Shown here one piece after another: positions 1-6,161 of a stretch of DNA of 7,729 nucleotides. Numbering within the stretch: position 1 is the first letter of the stretch; each line of letters starts with the position of its first letter. Under the pieces are notes generated by a model. That model searched no databases, was not told where the DNA came from, and saw only the letters and a program-made list of their open reading frames with translations. A program made the translations under genes and the position numbers. Source of the DNA: an uncultured Asticcacaulis sp. (GTDB lineage: Bacteria; Pseudomonadota; Alphaproteobacteria; Caulobacterales; Caulobacteraceae); NCBI GenBank assembly GCA_946480525.1, contig CAMLLA010000197.1, forward strand, positions 1 to 7,729. The letters run 5' to 3'.

Positions 1-2
1 TG

Positions 3-854
3 CGCGTCGTCGACGCCAATACCAAGGTCGGCAAGGTCTATCGCTCACGCATCGTCTTTGTCTGCGCCTCGTCGAACTCATCGGTCCACCTGCTGCTCAA
101 TTCGCGCGCCGAAGGCCGCTCCGACAGCTTCGCCAACCGCTCGGGCACACTCGGCCGCTACGTCATGGACCACATCTTCCGCGTCTCGGTCGGCGGTCAG
201 GTGCCGGGCTTCGAGGACACGATCGAATATGGCCGGCGTCCGGGCGGCATCTATGTGCCGCGCTTCCGCAATCTCGGCCGGCCGGGCGAAGAAGACGTCG
301 GCTATCTGCGCGGCTTTGGCTATCAGGGTGGCGCCGGGCGCGGGCCTGCCGATCCGGGCGGCTTCGGCGCTCAGATGAAAGAAGGGATGCGTAAATACGG
401 CCCGTGGAATTTCGGCATGACCGCCTTTGGTGAATGCCTGCCGTATAAGGACAACACGATTACGCTTCACCCGACCAAGGTCGATCGCTACGGCGTGCCG
501 CAACTCATCTTCAACGTGACCTTCCGCGAGAACGAGCACAAGATGATGGCCGACGCGCTGGAGACCGGCAAGAAGATGCTGACGGCCGCGGGTCTCAAGA
601 ATGTCTATGGCAGTCAGGATGTTCACGTTCCCGGCGATGCCATCCACGAAATGGGCGGCGCGCGCATGGGCAACGACCCGAACGATTCGGTGGTCAACAA
701 GTGGAGCCAGCTCCATGACGCGCCGAACGTCTTCGTCACCGATGGCGCGCAGATGGCGTCGACCTCCTGTGTCAACCCGTCGCTCACCTTCATGGCCTTT
801 ACGGCCCGCGCCGCCGACTATGCCGCCAAGCAGTTCAAGGCGGGCGTCATCTAA
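3..854 (+). CDS. GMC family oxidoreductase, C-terminal part (5' end outside window)
   Basis: This is an FAD-dependent alcohol/sugar oxidoreductase of the glucose-methanol-choline family. The reading frame is open from base 3, and 283 residues are visible up to the TAA at 852-854; the FAD-binding N-terminus lies upstream of the window. Early visible sequence (LLLNSRAEG, then [11 protein letters not shown]) aligns by eye with LLLNSRNAD and SGQVGRNLVDT of the complete GMC protein at 1764-3473, so the two are paralogues. The C-terminal GMC signature is intact: HEMGGARMG with the predicted catalytic His codon at 645-647, VTDGAQMAS, and VNPSLTF with the predicted second active-site residue Asn at 774-776. 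It probably acts on a sugar or glycoside and, with a subunit-3 partner, could work in the periplasm. The substrate cannot be read from sequence. The next gene follows after 18 bases, consistent with one operon. The family call is firm and the substrate is unknown. Confidence 0.9.
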   Translation, partial: RVVDANTKVGKVYRSRIVFVCASSNSSVHLLLNSRAEGRSDSFANRSGTLGRYVMDHIFRVSVGGQVPGFEDTIEYGRRPGGIYVPRFRNLGRPGEEDVGYLRGFGYQGGAGRGPADPGGFGAQMKEGMRKYGPWNFGMTAFGECLPYKDNTITLHPTKVDRYGVPQLIFNVTFRENEHKMMADALETGKKMLTAAGLKNVYGSQDVHVPGDAIHEMGGARMGNDPNDSVVNKWSQLHDAPNVFVTDGAQMASTSCVNPSLTFMAFTARAADYAAKQFKAGVI

Positions 855-858
855 TTCC

Positions 859-864
859 GAGGAA
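859..864 (+). promoter_or_regulatory. Ribosome binding site of the TIM-barrel gene
   Basis: GAGGAA lies 8 bases before the ATG at 873. A second in-frame ATG at 879 is also possible, but 873 has the better spacing. Confidence 0.6.
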
Positions 865-872
865 ACAAACCC

Positions 873-1697
873 ATGACCATGCAACTATCCCGCCGTCACT
901 TTTTCGCAGGTGCCGCCGCCCTGTCCGTAGCCGGTCTCGGCACCGCCGCGATCGCCGGCCTCGGCGGCAAGCCGTTCAAGAAAATCGGCGTCCAGCTCTA
1001 TACGGTGCGCGATGCCCTTAAGGCCGATCCGGCCGGCACGCTGGCCAGGGTGCGCGCCATCGGCTTCGACGAGGTCGAAACCGCCGGTTTCGCCGGCAAG
1101 TCCGCCAAGGAATTCCGCACCCTGCTGGACGGCGCCGGCCTGACCTGCGCGTCGGGCCACGTCGGCTATGACGACTGGTTCAAGCGCCCGGAAGCCGCCC
1201 TCGACGAGATGGCGACGCTTGGCGCCAAATACGCGGTCCTGGCCTGGCTTGAGGCCGATCAGCGCAAGGAATGGGCCGCGCTGGGCGAGAAGATGAATCA
1301 CTGGGGTGAGCTGTGCAAGGCGCGCGGCATGACCATGGCCTATCACAACCACGACTTCGAGTTCCAGAACACACCTGAAGGCCTGCCATTCCACCTGCTG
1401 CTGGAACACACCGATCCGAAGCTTGTCGCCTTCGAACTTGACTGTTACTGGGCCAGCTTCGCCAATCACGATCCGGTCCACGTCCTGCATGAACACGGCG
1501 ATCGCATCCGCTTGCTGCACGTCAAGGACAAGGGCGCCGACGGCAAGATGACGCCGGTCGGCCAGGGCACGATCGACTGGGCCAAGGTTTTGGATGCCGG
1601 CAAGAAGGCTGGCGTGACCAATATCTTCGTCGAACACGACAATCCGACCGATCCGTTCGCCAGCATTACGGCCGGCCTCAAGTACCTGAAGGGGTAA
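873..1697 (+). CDS. Tat-exported sugar phosphate isomerase/epimerase-like protein (AP endonuclease 2 TIM barrel)
   Basis: A 274-residue xylose-isomerase-like TIM-barrel protein. The N-terminus has a clear twin-arginine motif, LSRRHFFAG (residues 5-13), a hydrophobic stretch, and a likely cleavage site after AIA (about residue 28), so it should be exported folded to the periplasm. The barrel begins at KIGVQLYTVRD. Family motifs include YHNHDFEF (157-164), ELDCYW (188-193), HVKD (216-219) and VEHDNP (253-258). The acidic and His residues in these motifs are where this superfamily usually binds its divalent metal. Members in operons with DUF1080 proteins and oxidoreductases have been linked to 3-keto-sugar processing (hydration or isomerisation of the keto intermediate), and that is the role inferred here; a true sugar-phosphate substrate is unlikely in the periplasm. 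It sits between two GMC genes, 18 bases after the first and 66 before the second. The fold and export are well supported, the reaction is not. Confidence 0.88.
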   Translation: MTMQLSRRHFFAGAAALSVAGLGTAAIAGLGGKPFKKIGVQLYTVRDALKADPAGTLARVRAIGFDEVETAGFAGKSAKEFRTLLDGAGLTCASGHVGYDDWFKRPEAALDEMATLGAKYAVLAWLEADQRKEWAALGEKMNHWGELCKARGMTMAYHNHDFEFQNTPEGLPFHLLLEHTDPKLVAFELDCYWASFANHDPVHVLHEHGDRIRLLHVKDKGADGKMTPVGQGTIDWAKVLDAGKKAGVTNIFVEHDNPTDPFASITAGLKYLKG

Positions 1698-1753
1698 GCA
1701 GGGGCCGAAGGCGGAAACGACCGGAGCCCACAAAATAACGGGCCAGCCAGGAA

Positions 1754-1760
1754 AAGGGGA
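1754..1760 (+). promoter_or_regulatory. Ribosome binding site of the complete GMC gene
   Basis: AAGGGGA lies 3 bases before the ATG at 1764, closer than usual; its GGG core is 4-6 bases away. The 66-base gap before this gene contains no convincing terminator or promoter. Confidence 0.45.
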
Positions 1761-1763
1761 AAC

Positions 1764-3473
1764 ATGGCCGCGTCACCATTCAACGCAGACGTCATCATTG
1801 TCGGTTCGGGTGCGGGCGGCAGCATGACCGCCTACGCCCTGACCCGGGCGGGCATCCGTTGCCTGCTGCTCGAGGCCGGGCGTGCTTTCGATCCGGCGAC
1901 CGAGATCAACATGCTGGGGCAGGAGCACGAGGCGCCCCTGCGCGGCCAGGGCACAACCGACAAGCCGTTCGGTTTTTACGACGCGACGATCGACGGCGGC
2001 TGGCGCGTTCCGGGCGAGCCCTATTCGGTCGCCAAGGATTCAAAGTTCGAATGGTGGCGGGCGCGCATGCTGGGCGGACGCACCAATCACTGGGCGCGCC
2101 ACGTGCCGCGTTTCGGTCCCTATGACTTCAAGCCCTTTTCGCGCGATGGCCTGGGTGTTGACTGGCCGATCTCATATGATGATGTCGCACCCTGGTACGA
2201 CAGGACCGAGGAGGTCGTCGGCATCTGGGGCGCGCCGAACGGATTGGAAAACCATCCCGATTCGCCACCGGGCATTGCCCACACGCCGCCGAAGCCGCGC
2301 GCCTACGAACTGCTGATCAAGGCGGCAGCCGGCGAACTGGGTATCCCCGTCGTGCCGTCGCGCTACGCCATTCTCACCAGGGACATGCCGGACAAGGTCG
2401 CGCCGCGCAGCGCCTGTTATTACGCCAGCCCCTGCGGCCGTGGCTGCAATATCGGCGCGGCCTTCCAGACGACGACGTCGCTCCTGCCGATGGCGATGGC
2501 GACGGGCCGGCTGAAAATCGTCACCAATGCCATGGTGTCGAAGGTGCTGATGAAGGGCAAGGACCGGGCCGAGGGAGTCGAATATATCGACAAGACGACC
2601 GGCAAGACGCACCAGGTGCGGGCAAGGGCTGTCGTGCTGGCGGCCAGCGCGTGCGAGACCTCGCGCCTGCTGCTGAACTCGCGCAATGCCGACTATCCCA
2701 ACGGACTGGCCAATTCGTCAGGCCAGGTCGGGCGCAACCTGGTCGATACGGTCGGCGGCGGTGTCTCCGGCTTCATTCCGGGGCTGGAAGGCCGGCCGAT
2801 CTATAACGAGGAAGGCGCCGACCAGGCGCACATGTACATCCCGTGGTGGCTGTACAAGGAACAGGCCGAGGGCAAGCTCGACTTCGCCCGCGGCTATCAC
2901 TACGAAATTGGAGGCGGCTTCCGCGTGCCGGGGCCGTGGACGGGTGGGGCCGACCTGCCCAATGTCAATGGCGCGGACCTCAGGGCGTCGCTGAAGCGCA
3001 AGATGGGCAGCCGTGTCAGCCTGACCCTGCGCGGCGAGATGATCCCAAACAAGGATTGCTACGCCGAAATCGACCCGAGCCTTCGTGACAAATGGGGCAT
3101 CCCGGTCCTGAAATATCACTGGAAATGGTCCAGGCAGGAACTGAACATGGTCCAGCACGGGCTGGTGACGGCGCGCGCCATCATCCGCCGCATGGGCGGG
3201 ACCGTGCTCAAGCCCGACGAGGTCGCCGAGACCAATATCAAGGACGGCGGGGTTATCATCCATGAAGGCGGCACGGCGCGCATGGGCGCCGATCCGAAGA
3301 CCTCGGTGCTCGACAGCTACAATCAGTGCTGGGATGTGCCGAACCTCCTTGTCACCGATGGGGCGATGCTGGCGTCCAACCCGCACAAGAACCCGACCCT
3401 GACCATCATGGCCCTGGCCTGGCGCGCCAGTGAGAACCTGGCCGCCAAACTGAAGGGAGGGGCTTTCGCATGA
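1764..3473 (+). CDS. GMC family oxidoreductase, catalytic flavoprotein subunit (LacA/gluconate dehydrogenase-like)
   Basis: A complete 569-residue FAD-dependent dehydrogenase, normal length for the family. The N-terminal dinucleotide-binding motif is VGSGAGGS (GxGxxG at 14-19), followed by the ribose-binding acid E37 in LLLEAGR. A cysteine cluster C218-x5-C224-x3-C228 (in CYYASPCGRGC) is typical of the sugar/gluconate dehydrogenase branch. The C-terminal signature is IIHEGGTARMG with predicted catalytic His500, then VTDGAMLAS and KNPTLT with Asn543. There is no signal peptide of its own. The next gene overlaps by ATGA and encodes a Tat-signalled subunit 3, so the flavoprotein is probably carried to the periplasm as a complex, as known for gluconate 2-dehydrogenase and fructose dehydrogenase. 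In Caulobacter a similar pair is needed for lactose use and belongs to the glycoside 3-dehydrogenase type. Likely reaction: oxidation of a sugar or glycoside C3 hydroxyl, with electrons passed to a cytochrome. Family and pairing are firm; regiochemistry is inference. Confidence 0.93.
   Translation: MAASPFNADVIIVGSGAGGSMTAYALTRAGIRCLLLEAGRAFDPATEINMLGQEHEAPLRGQGTTDKPFGFYDATIDGGWRVPGEPYSVAKDSKFEWWRARMLGGRTNHWARHVPRFGPYDFKPFSRDGLGVDWPISYDDVAPWYDRTEEVVGIWGAPNGLENHPDSPPGIAHTPPKPRAYELLIKAAAGELGIPVVPSRYAILTRDMPDKVAPRSACYYASPCGRGCNIGAAFQTTTSLLPMAMATGRLKIVTNAMVSKVLMKGKDRAEGVEYIDKTTGKTHQVRARAVVLAASACETSRLLLNSRNADYPNGLANSSGQVGRNLVDTVGGGVSGFIPGLEGRPIYNEEGADQAHMYIPWWLYKEQAEGKLDFARGYHYEIGGGFRVPGPWTGGADLPNVNGADLRASLKRKMGSRVSLTLRGEMIPNKDCYAEIDPSLRDKWGIPVLKYHWKWSRQELNMVQHGLVTARAIIRRMGGTVLKPDEVAETNIKDGGVIIHEGGTARMGADPKTSVLDSYNQCWDVPNLLVTDGAMLASNPHKNPTLTIMALAWRASENLAAKLKGGAFA
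3453..3460 (+). promoter_or_regulatory. Ribosome binding site of the subunit 3 gene
   Basis: AAGGGAGG inside the end of the GMC gene, 9 bases before the ATG at 3470. It supports the ATGA-overlap start and suggests translational coupling of the two subunits. Confidence 0.65.
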
Positions 3474-4177
3474 CTGTGTCGCTCGATCCGACACGCCGGC
3501 GCAGCCTGCAATGGATGTTCGCAGGTCTGGCCGCCATACCGACCCTGCCGCAGATTGCCCTGGCCGCCGATGGCGTCATGGGCGCACTCGATGCCAGGAT
3601 CGCCTGGCCCGACGTGGCGCTGCCCGTCAATGCCTCCGTCGGCTATGGCTCCGATCCGAACATGATGGAGCCGTCCGTGCCGTGGCCCCTGATCCTCGGC
3701 GCACGGCACAAGGCGGTGCTGAACCTGATCGGCGACGTCATCCTGCCGCGCGAAGGCGACGATCCGGGCGCCGGCGAGCTGATGATCGCCGATTTCATCG
3801 ATGAGTGGATCAGTTCGCCGTACGAAGGTCAGGCGTGGGACCGCGGACTGGTCATGAACCTTCTGGCATGGCTTGACCTCCAGAGCCATGCTTTGGCGGG
3901 AAAGGATTTTCTCGACGCCGGCAAACCTGCCCAGGACCTGATCGTCGCCGAACTGATGCGCGATCCGGTGCCGCAACACCTTTTCCAGGCCGCGTCGGCC
4001 TTCCACCGTCTGCGTGGCCTGATCGTCGGGGGCTATTGCACCACGCCGGAAGGCAAGGCGGCCATCGGCTATATGGGCAATACGCCGGTCATTGGCGAAT
4101 GGCCGGGGCCGACCGAAGAGGCCATGGCGCACCTGCGCGGCCTGCTGAAAGATCTGAAATTGCCGGTTACGGTATAA
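3470..4177 (+). CDS. Gluconate 2-dehydrogenase subunit 3 family protein (Tat-signalled small subunit)
   Basis: A 235-residue small subunit of a periplasmic GMC dehydrogenase. The N-terminus TRRRSLQWMF (residues 8-17) is a slightly degenerate twin-arginine motif followed by a hydrophobic segment ending IALAADG, giving probable cleavage near residue 32. The mature part contains the family core at about residues 80-110: VLNLIGDVILP, DDPGAGE and ADFIDEWIS. These match the L-x-D-x-I-x-P ... GA ... fid pattern of subunit 3 proteins. Its start codon overlaps the stop of the GMC gene (ATGA at 3470-3473), the usual arrangement for a stoichiometric complex. The known role of this family is maturation, export and stabilisation of the flavoprotein rather than catalysis. 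It is not a cytochrome: no CxxCH haem motif is present. Confidence 0.88.
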   Translation: MTVSLDPTRRRSLQWMFAGLAAIPTLPQIALAADGVMGALDARIAWPDVALPVNASVGYGSDPNMMEPSVPWPLILGARHKAVLNLIGDVILPREGDDPGAGELMIADFIDEWISSPYEGQAWDRGLVMNLLAWLDLQSHALAGKDFLDAGKPAQDLIVAELMRDPVPQHLFQAASAFHRLRGLIVGGYCTTPEGKAAIGYMGNTPVIGEWPGPTEEAMAHLRGLLKDLKLPVTV

Positions 4178-4182
4178 GGAGA
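4176..4182 (+). promoter_or_regulatory. Ribosome binding site of the DUF1080 gene
   Basis: AAGGAGA overlaps the TAA stop of the upstream gene and lies 5 bases before the ATG at 4188. It is a strong Shine-Dalgarno sequence and supports operon membership. Confidence 0.65.
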
Positions 4183-4187
4183 CGGAA

Positions 4188-4868
4188 ATGACCACGCGAC
4201 GTTCATTTATTCTGACGGCCTCCGCCGTCCTGTTAGCCTCACCCATGGTCGCCTGCGCAGCGCCGGCCGCCTGGACGCCGCTCTTCAATGGCAAGGACCT
4301 CACGGGCTGGCGGGTTTATAAGGGCGGCGCGGCCGGTGACGGCTGGGCGGTGGAAGACGGGGCGCTGGCCCTGAAACACGCCGGCGGCGGCAACATCGTC
4401 ACGGAAGCCGAATACGGCGACTTCGAGCTGGAATTCGACTGGAAGATATCGAAGAACGGCAATAGCGGCGTCATGTACTTCGTCCGCGAGCTGCCGCAGG
4501 CAGCCCAGCCCTATCACACCGGTCCGGAGTATCAGGTACTCGACAATGCCGGCCATGCTGACGGCAAGATTCCTTCCCACACGGCCGGCGCCATCTACGA
4601 CCTGGTCACGCCGTCCAAGGACGTCACCAAACCGGTCGGTGAGTGGAACACCGCACGGATCGTCGTGCGCAAGCGGCATATCGAACATTGGCTGAACGGC
4701 ACGAAGGTCGCCGAGTCGTCCTATGGTGACGATAAATGGAAGGCGCTGGTCGCCGGTTCGAAGTTCAAGGCCATGCCCGACTTTGCTACCGAGCCCAAGG
4801 GGCGGATCTGCCTCCAGGACCACGGCGATCCGGTCTGGTATCGCAACATCCGCATCCGGGCGCTTTAA
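4188..4868 (+). CDS. DUF1080 / 3-keto-disaccharide hydrolase family protein, Tat-exported, possible lipoprotein
   Basis: A 226-residue concanavalin-like jelly-roll protein of the DUF1080 family (now named 3-keto-disaccharide hydrolase). Motifs run in the expected order: LFNGKDLTGW (32-41), WAVEDGAL, DFELEFDWK, NSGVMYF (92-98), GPEYQVLDN (112-120), AGAIYDL, GEWNTARI, HWLNG, and LQDHGDPVWYRNIRI near the C-terminus (QDHG at 210-213). The N-terminus TRRSFIL (3-9) fits the twin-arginine consensus, and MVAC (20-23) could be a lipobox with Cys23 lipidated; otherwise signal peptidase would cut just after it. Family members cleave 3-keto-glycosides, in some cases by a lyase-type beta-elimination. Placed directly after a GMC/subunit-3 dehydrogenase, it probably cleaves the product of that enzyme in the periplasm. 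It starts 10 bases after the previous stop, and its own stop is shared with the convergent transporter gene. Family is firm; substrate and exact mechanism are inferred. Confidence 0.9.
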   Translation: MTTRRSFILTASAVLLASPMVACAAPAAWTPLFNGKDLTGWRVYKGGAAGDGWAVEDGALALKHAGGGNIVTEAEYGDFELEFDWKISKNGNSGVMYFVRELPQAAQPYHTGPEYQVLDNAGHADGKIPSHTAGAIYDLVTPSKDVTKPVGEWNTARIVVRKRHIEHWLNGTKVAESSYGDDKWKALVAGSKFKAMPDFATEPKGRICLQDHGDPVWYRNIRIRAL

Positions 4869-5734
4869 GCCTGCACTGACGTCAGGTGAAGCGTCGCGAC
4901 GCCTGCAACGACGCTGGCGACGCCGATCCAGCCGGCCAGGCTGACCTTTTCCCGGGTGAATATCCACGCCAGCATGACGGTGATGGCGCTGGCCCCGGCG
5001 CTAAGCGCGGTCGCAACCGCGATCGATCCGGCGGCCTGGCCGAAGGCGAGGGCCAGATAGCCGCCGCACGCCAGCAACGCAGTCCCCAAAACGAGACCTG
5101 TGTCTTTCAGGCTTGTCATGCGGATCGGTTGACGCCGCGCCAGGGCCAGCACCGCGACAACTGCGGTTGCGAAAAGATAGTGTATCCAGATCGTCCCCAG
5201 CGCGCCGAACACCGGCACGGAATATTTGCCCTGCACCCAGTATGCAACGCCGAAAAACAGGGCGGATCCGGCGGCGAATACCCAGCCTGACTGTTTCGGG
5301 GTGTGCGAATCCTTCGTATCGGACGGTGGCGATGCTGACAACACGGCGCCCAGGGCCGCCAATGCCAGTCCGGCGCCGGCCCCGACCGTCAGCTTTTCAC
5401 CGGTGACAAAGGACAGTATGGCGCTTACGGCGCCGTAGCAGGCCATGACGGGAGCGACGACAGCGACCCTTCCCTTGGCGAGGCCATGGTAAAGGCATGC
5501 CGTTCCCGCCATAACCATCAGGCTGGAGCCGAGCATGGTAAGCCATTGCCGGGCGGGAATACCGGGCGGCAAGGGGCGGATGAGAACGGCCAGGCTCAGC
5601 AGCACGGCCATAAACGCCTGTCCCCACAGCATGGTGCGCAGTACGCCCGTTTCCTTGTTGGCGAAACGCGCGATCAGGTTGGTGACGCCGTAGAGCAGGG
5701 CGGACGCCGCTCCGAAAAGAATCGCTTGATCCAT
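4865..5734 (-). CDS. EamA/DMT-superfamily transporter, 10 TM
   Basis: A 289-residue inner-membrane protein made of two EamA repeats, about ten hydrophobic helices in all. Repeat 1 starts at MDQAILFGAASALLYG and ends with VTGEKLTVGAG; repeat 2 starts after the hydrophilic linker around SDTKDSHTPKQSG and ends with FTREKVSLAGW. A GEK/REK-type motif before the last helix of each half is characteristic. Such proteins are drug/metabolite or sugar-type exporters or permeases; the substrate cannot be read here. I chose the ATG at 5734 because GAGAGA (bases 5744-5739) precedes it and helix 1 begins immediately. An in-frame ATG at 5791 would add 19 polar residues and overlap an operator-like site. The gene points toward the dehydrogenase operon and shares TTAA with its stop. 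An operator-like sequence at 5754-5770, in the leader, matches one near the divergent receptor gene, suggesting LacI-type control and a possible sugar-related substrate (inference). Confidence 0.88.
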   Translation of the reverse strand: MDQAILFGAASALLYGVTNLIARFANKETGVLRTMLWGQAFMAVLLSLAVLIRPLPPGIPARQWLTMLGSSLMVMAGTACLYHGLAKGRVAVVAPVMACYGAVSAILSFVTGEKLTVGAGAGLALAALGAVLSASPPSDTKDSHTPKQSGWVFAAGSALFFGVAYWVQGKYSVPVFGALGTIWIHYLFATAVVAVLALARRQPIRMTSLKDTGLVLGTALLACGGYLALAFGQAAGSIAVATALSAGASAITVMLAWIFTREKVSLAGWIGVASVVAGVATLHLTSVQA

Positions 5735-5753
5735 CAGTTCTCTCGACAGCAGG

Positions 5754-5770
5754 TTTGGAGCGGTACCAAA
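5754..5770 (-). promoter_or_regulatory. LacI-family operator-like site in the transporter leader
   Basis: On the minus strand this reads TTTGGTACCGCTCCAAA, with 5-base symmetric arms TTTGG/CCAAA. Its core TGGTACCGCTC is identical to the site at 6002-6012 on the other strand. It lies 20-36 bases before the transporter start codon, where a bound repressor could block transcription. The regulator is not in the window. Confidence 0.5.
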
Positions 5771-5883
5771 TGCGGTAATTTCTGGCCGCACAATGTCGAT
5801 GCTGAGACGTAAATTCGCTATATGGGTGAAGGACTCGGTCTATATACACTTTCTTAACACGCACGGCGGGAGTATGATTTGCC

Positions 5884-5897
5884 TGTTACCGCTAACT
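5884..5897 (+). promoter_or_regulatory. LacI-family operator-like site (TGTTACCGCTAACT)
   Basis: It matches the common LacI consensus TGTTANCGNTAACA at every defined base except the last. It is located roughly midway between the two divergent starts. No transcript start is known nearby, so its target gene is unclear. Confidence 0.45.
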
Positions 5898-5961
5898 GCG
5901 TCACAAATGTAACAGATAGCGAAAGTGTGAAGGCCTGCTCGTCCACGTGGATAAATGGGAA

Positions 5962-5988
5962 TTGACAGCGCAGTCATTTCGCCTTATC
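5962..5988 (+). promoter_or_regulatory. Candidate housekeeping promoter for the TonB receptor gene
   Basis: TTGACAG (5962-5968) followed after 12 bases by GCCTTATC (5981-5988) resembles the Caulobacter housekeeping consensus TTGACGS-N10-14-GCTANAWC, with mismatches in the downstream element. Transcription would start near 5996-6000, directly before the operator-like site at 6002-6015, the classic position for repression. The resulting leader would be about 380 bases, which is long. Confidence 0.4.
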
Positions 5989-6001
5989 CCAGTAATAACA
6001 A

Positions 6002-6015
6002 TGGTACCGCTCTCA
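6002..6015 (+). promoter_or_regulatory. LacI-family operator-like site just downstream of the candidate promoter
   Basis: TGGTACCGCTCTCA fits TGNTANCGNTNNCA at every defined base. Its first 11 bases are an exact inverted copy of 5758-5768 near the transporter. Dyad symmetry is imperfect (4 of 7 pairs), so the repeated occurrence is the stronger evidence. Confidence 0.5.
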
Positions 6016-6082
6016 AAACAGGTATCGCAAAAATCAAGAGAAAACTACCCGCCGTTAAGATGCGGGATTGAAATATAAGATT

Positions 6083-6123
6083 TGGGAGACGAAATCAAAA
6101 TGGAGAACATCGTAGACGTTTGA
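6083..6123 (+). other. Possible 7-codon leader ORF with ribosome binding site
   Basis: ATG at 6100 opens MENIVDV and stops with TGA at 6121-6123. It is preceded by TGGGAGAC (6083-6090), the same eight bases found before the receptor start (6362-6369), with 9 and 7 bases respectively to the ATG. It could be a leader peptide or the remnant of an older gene start. The ORF is too short for codon statistics, so a chance occurrence is possible. Confidence 0.25.
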
Positions 6124-6161
6124 CCGTTTCAATTCTGATGTGGGCTTCTTCCAATAAGAAT

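Noticed and set aside
78..1733. Minus-strand open frames of 250-280 codons opposite the first GMC and TIM-barrel genes
   Set aside because: They have no recognisable motifs or ribosome binding sites and lie opposite strongly supported plus-strand genes.
1698..1763. Gap between the TIM-barrel and GMC genes as an operon boundary
   Set aside because: I found no stable hairpin with a T run and no recognisable promoter; 66 bases is compatible with a continuous transcript.
2718..4303. Minus-strand open frames opposite the second GMC and subunit-3 genes
   Set aside because: Composition artefacts of GC-rich codons. The plus-strand proteins have complete family motifs and coupled starts.
5735..5791. 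Upstream ATG at 5791 as start of the EamA transporter
   Set aside because: It would add 19 polar residues before the first helix and run through the operator-like site. The ATG at 5734 has a GAGAGA sequence upstream and matches the usual EamA start.
5901..5930. TCACA ... TGTGA pair resembling a CRP/FNR-type site
   Set aside because: The arms are in the opposite order to a CRP site (TGTGA-N6-TCACA) and 20 bases apart, with no extension of symmetry.
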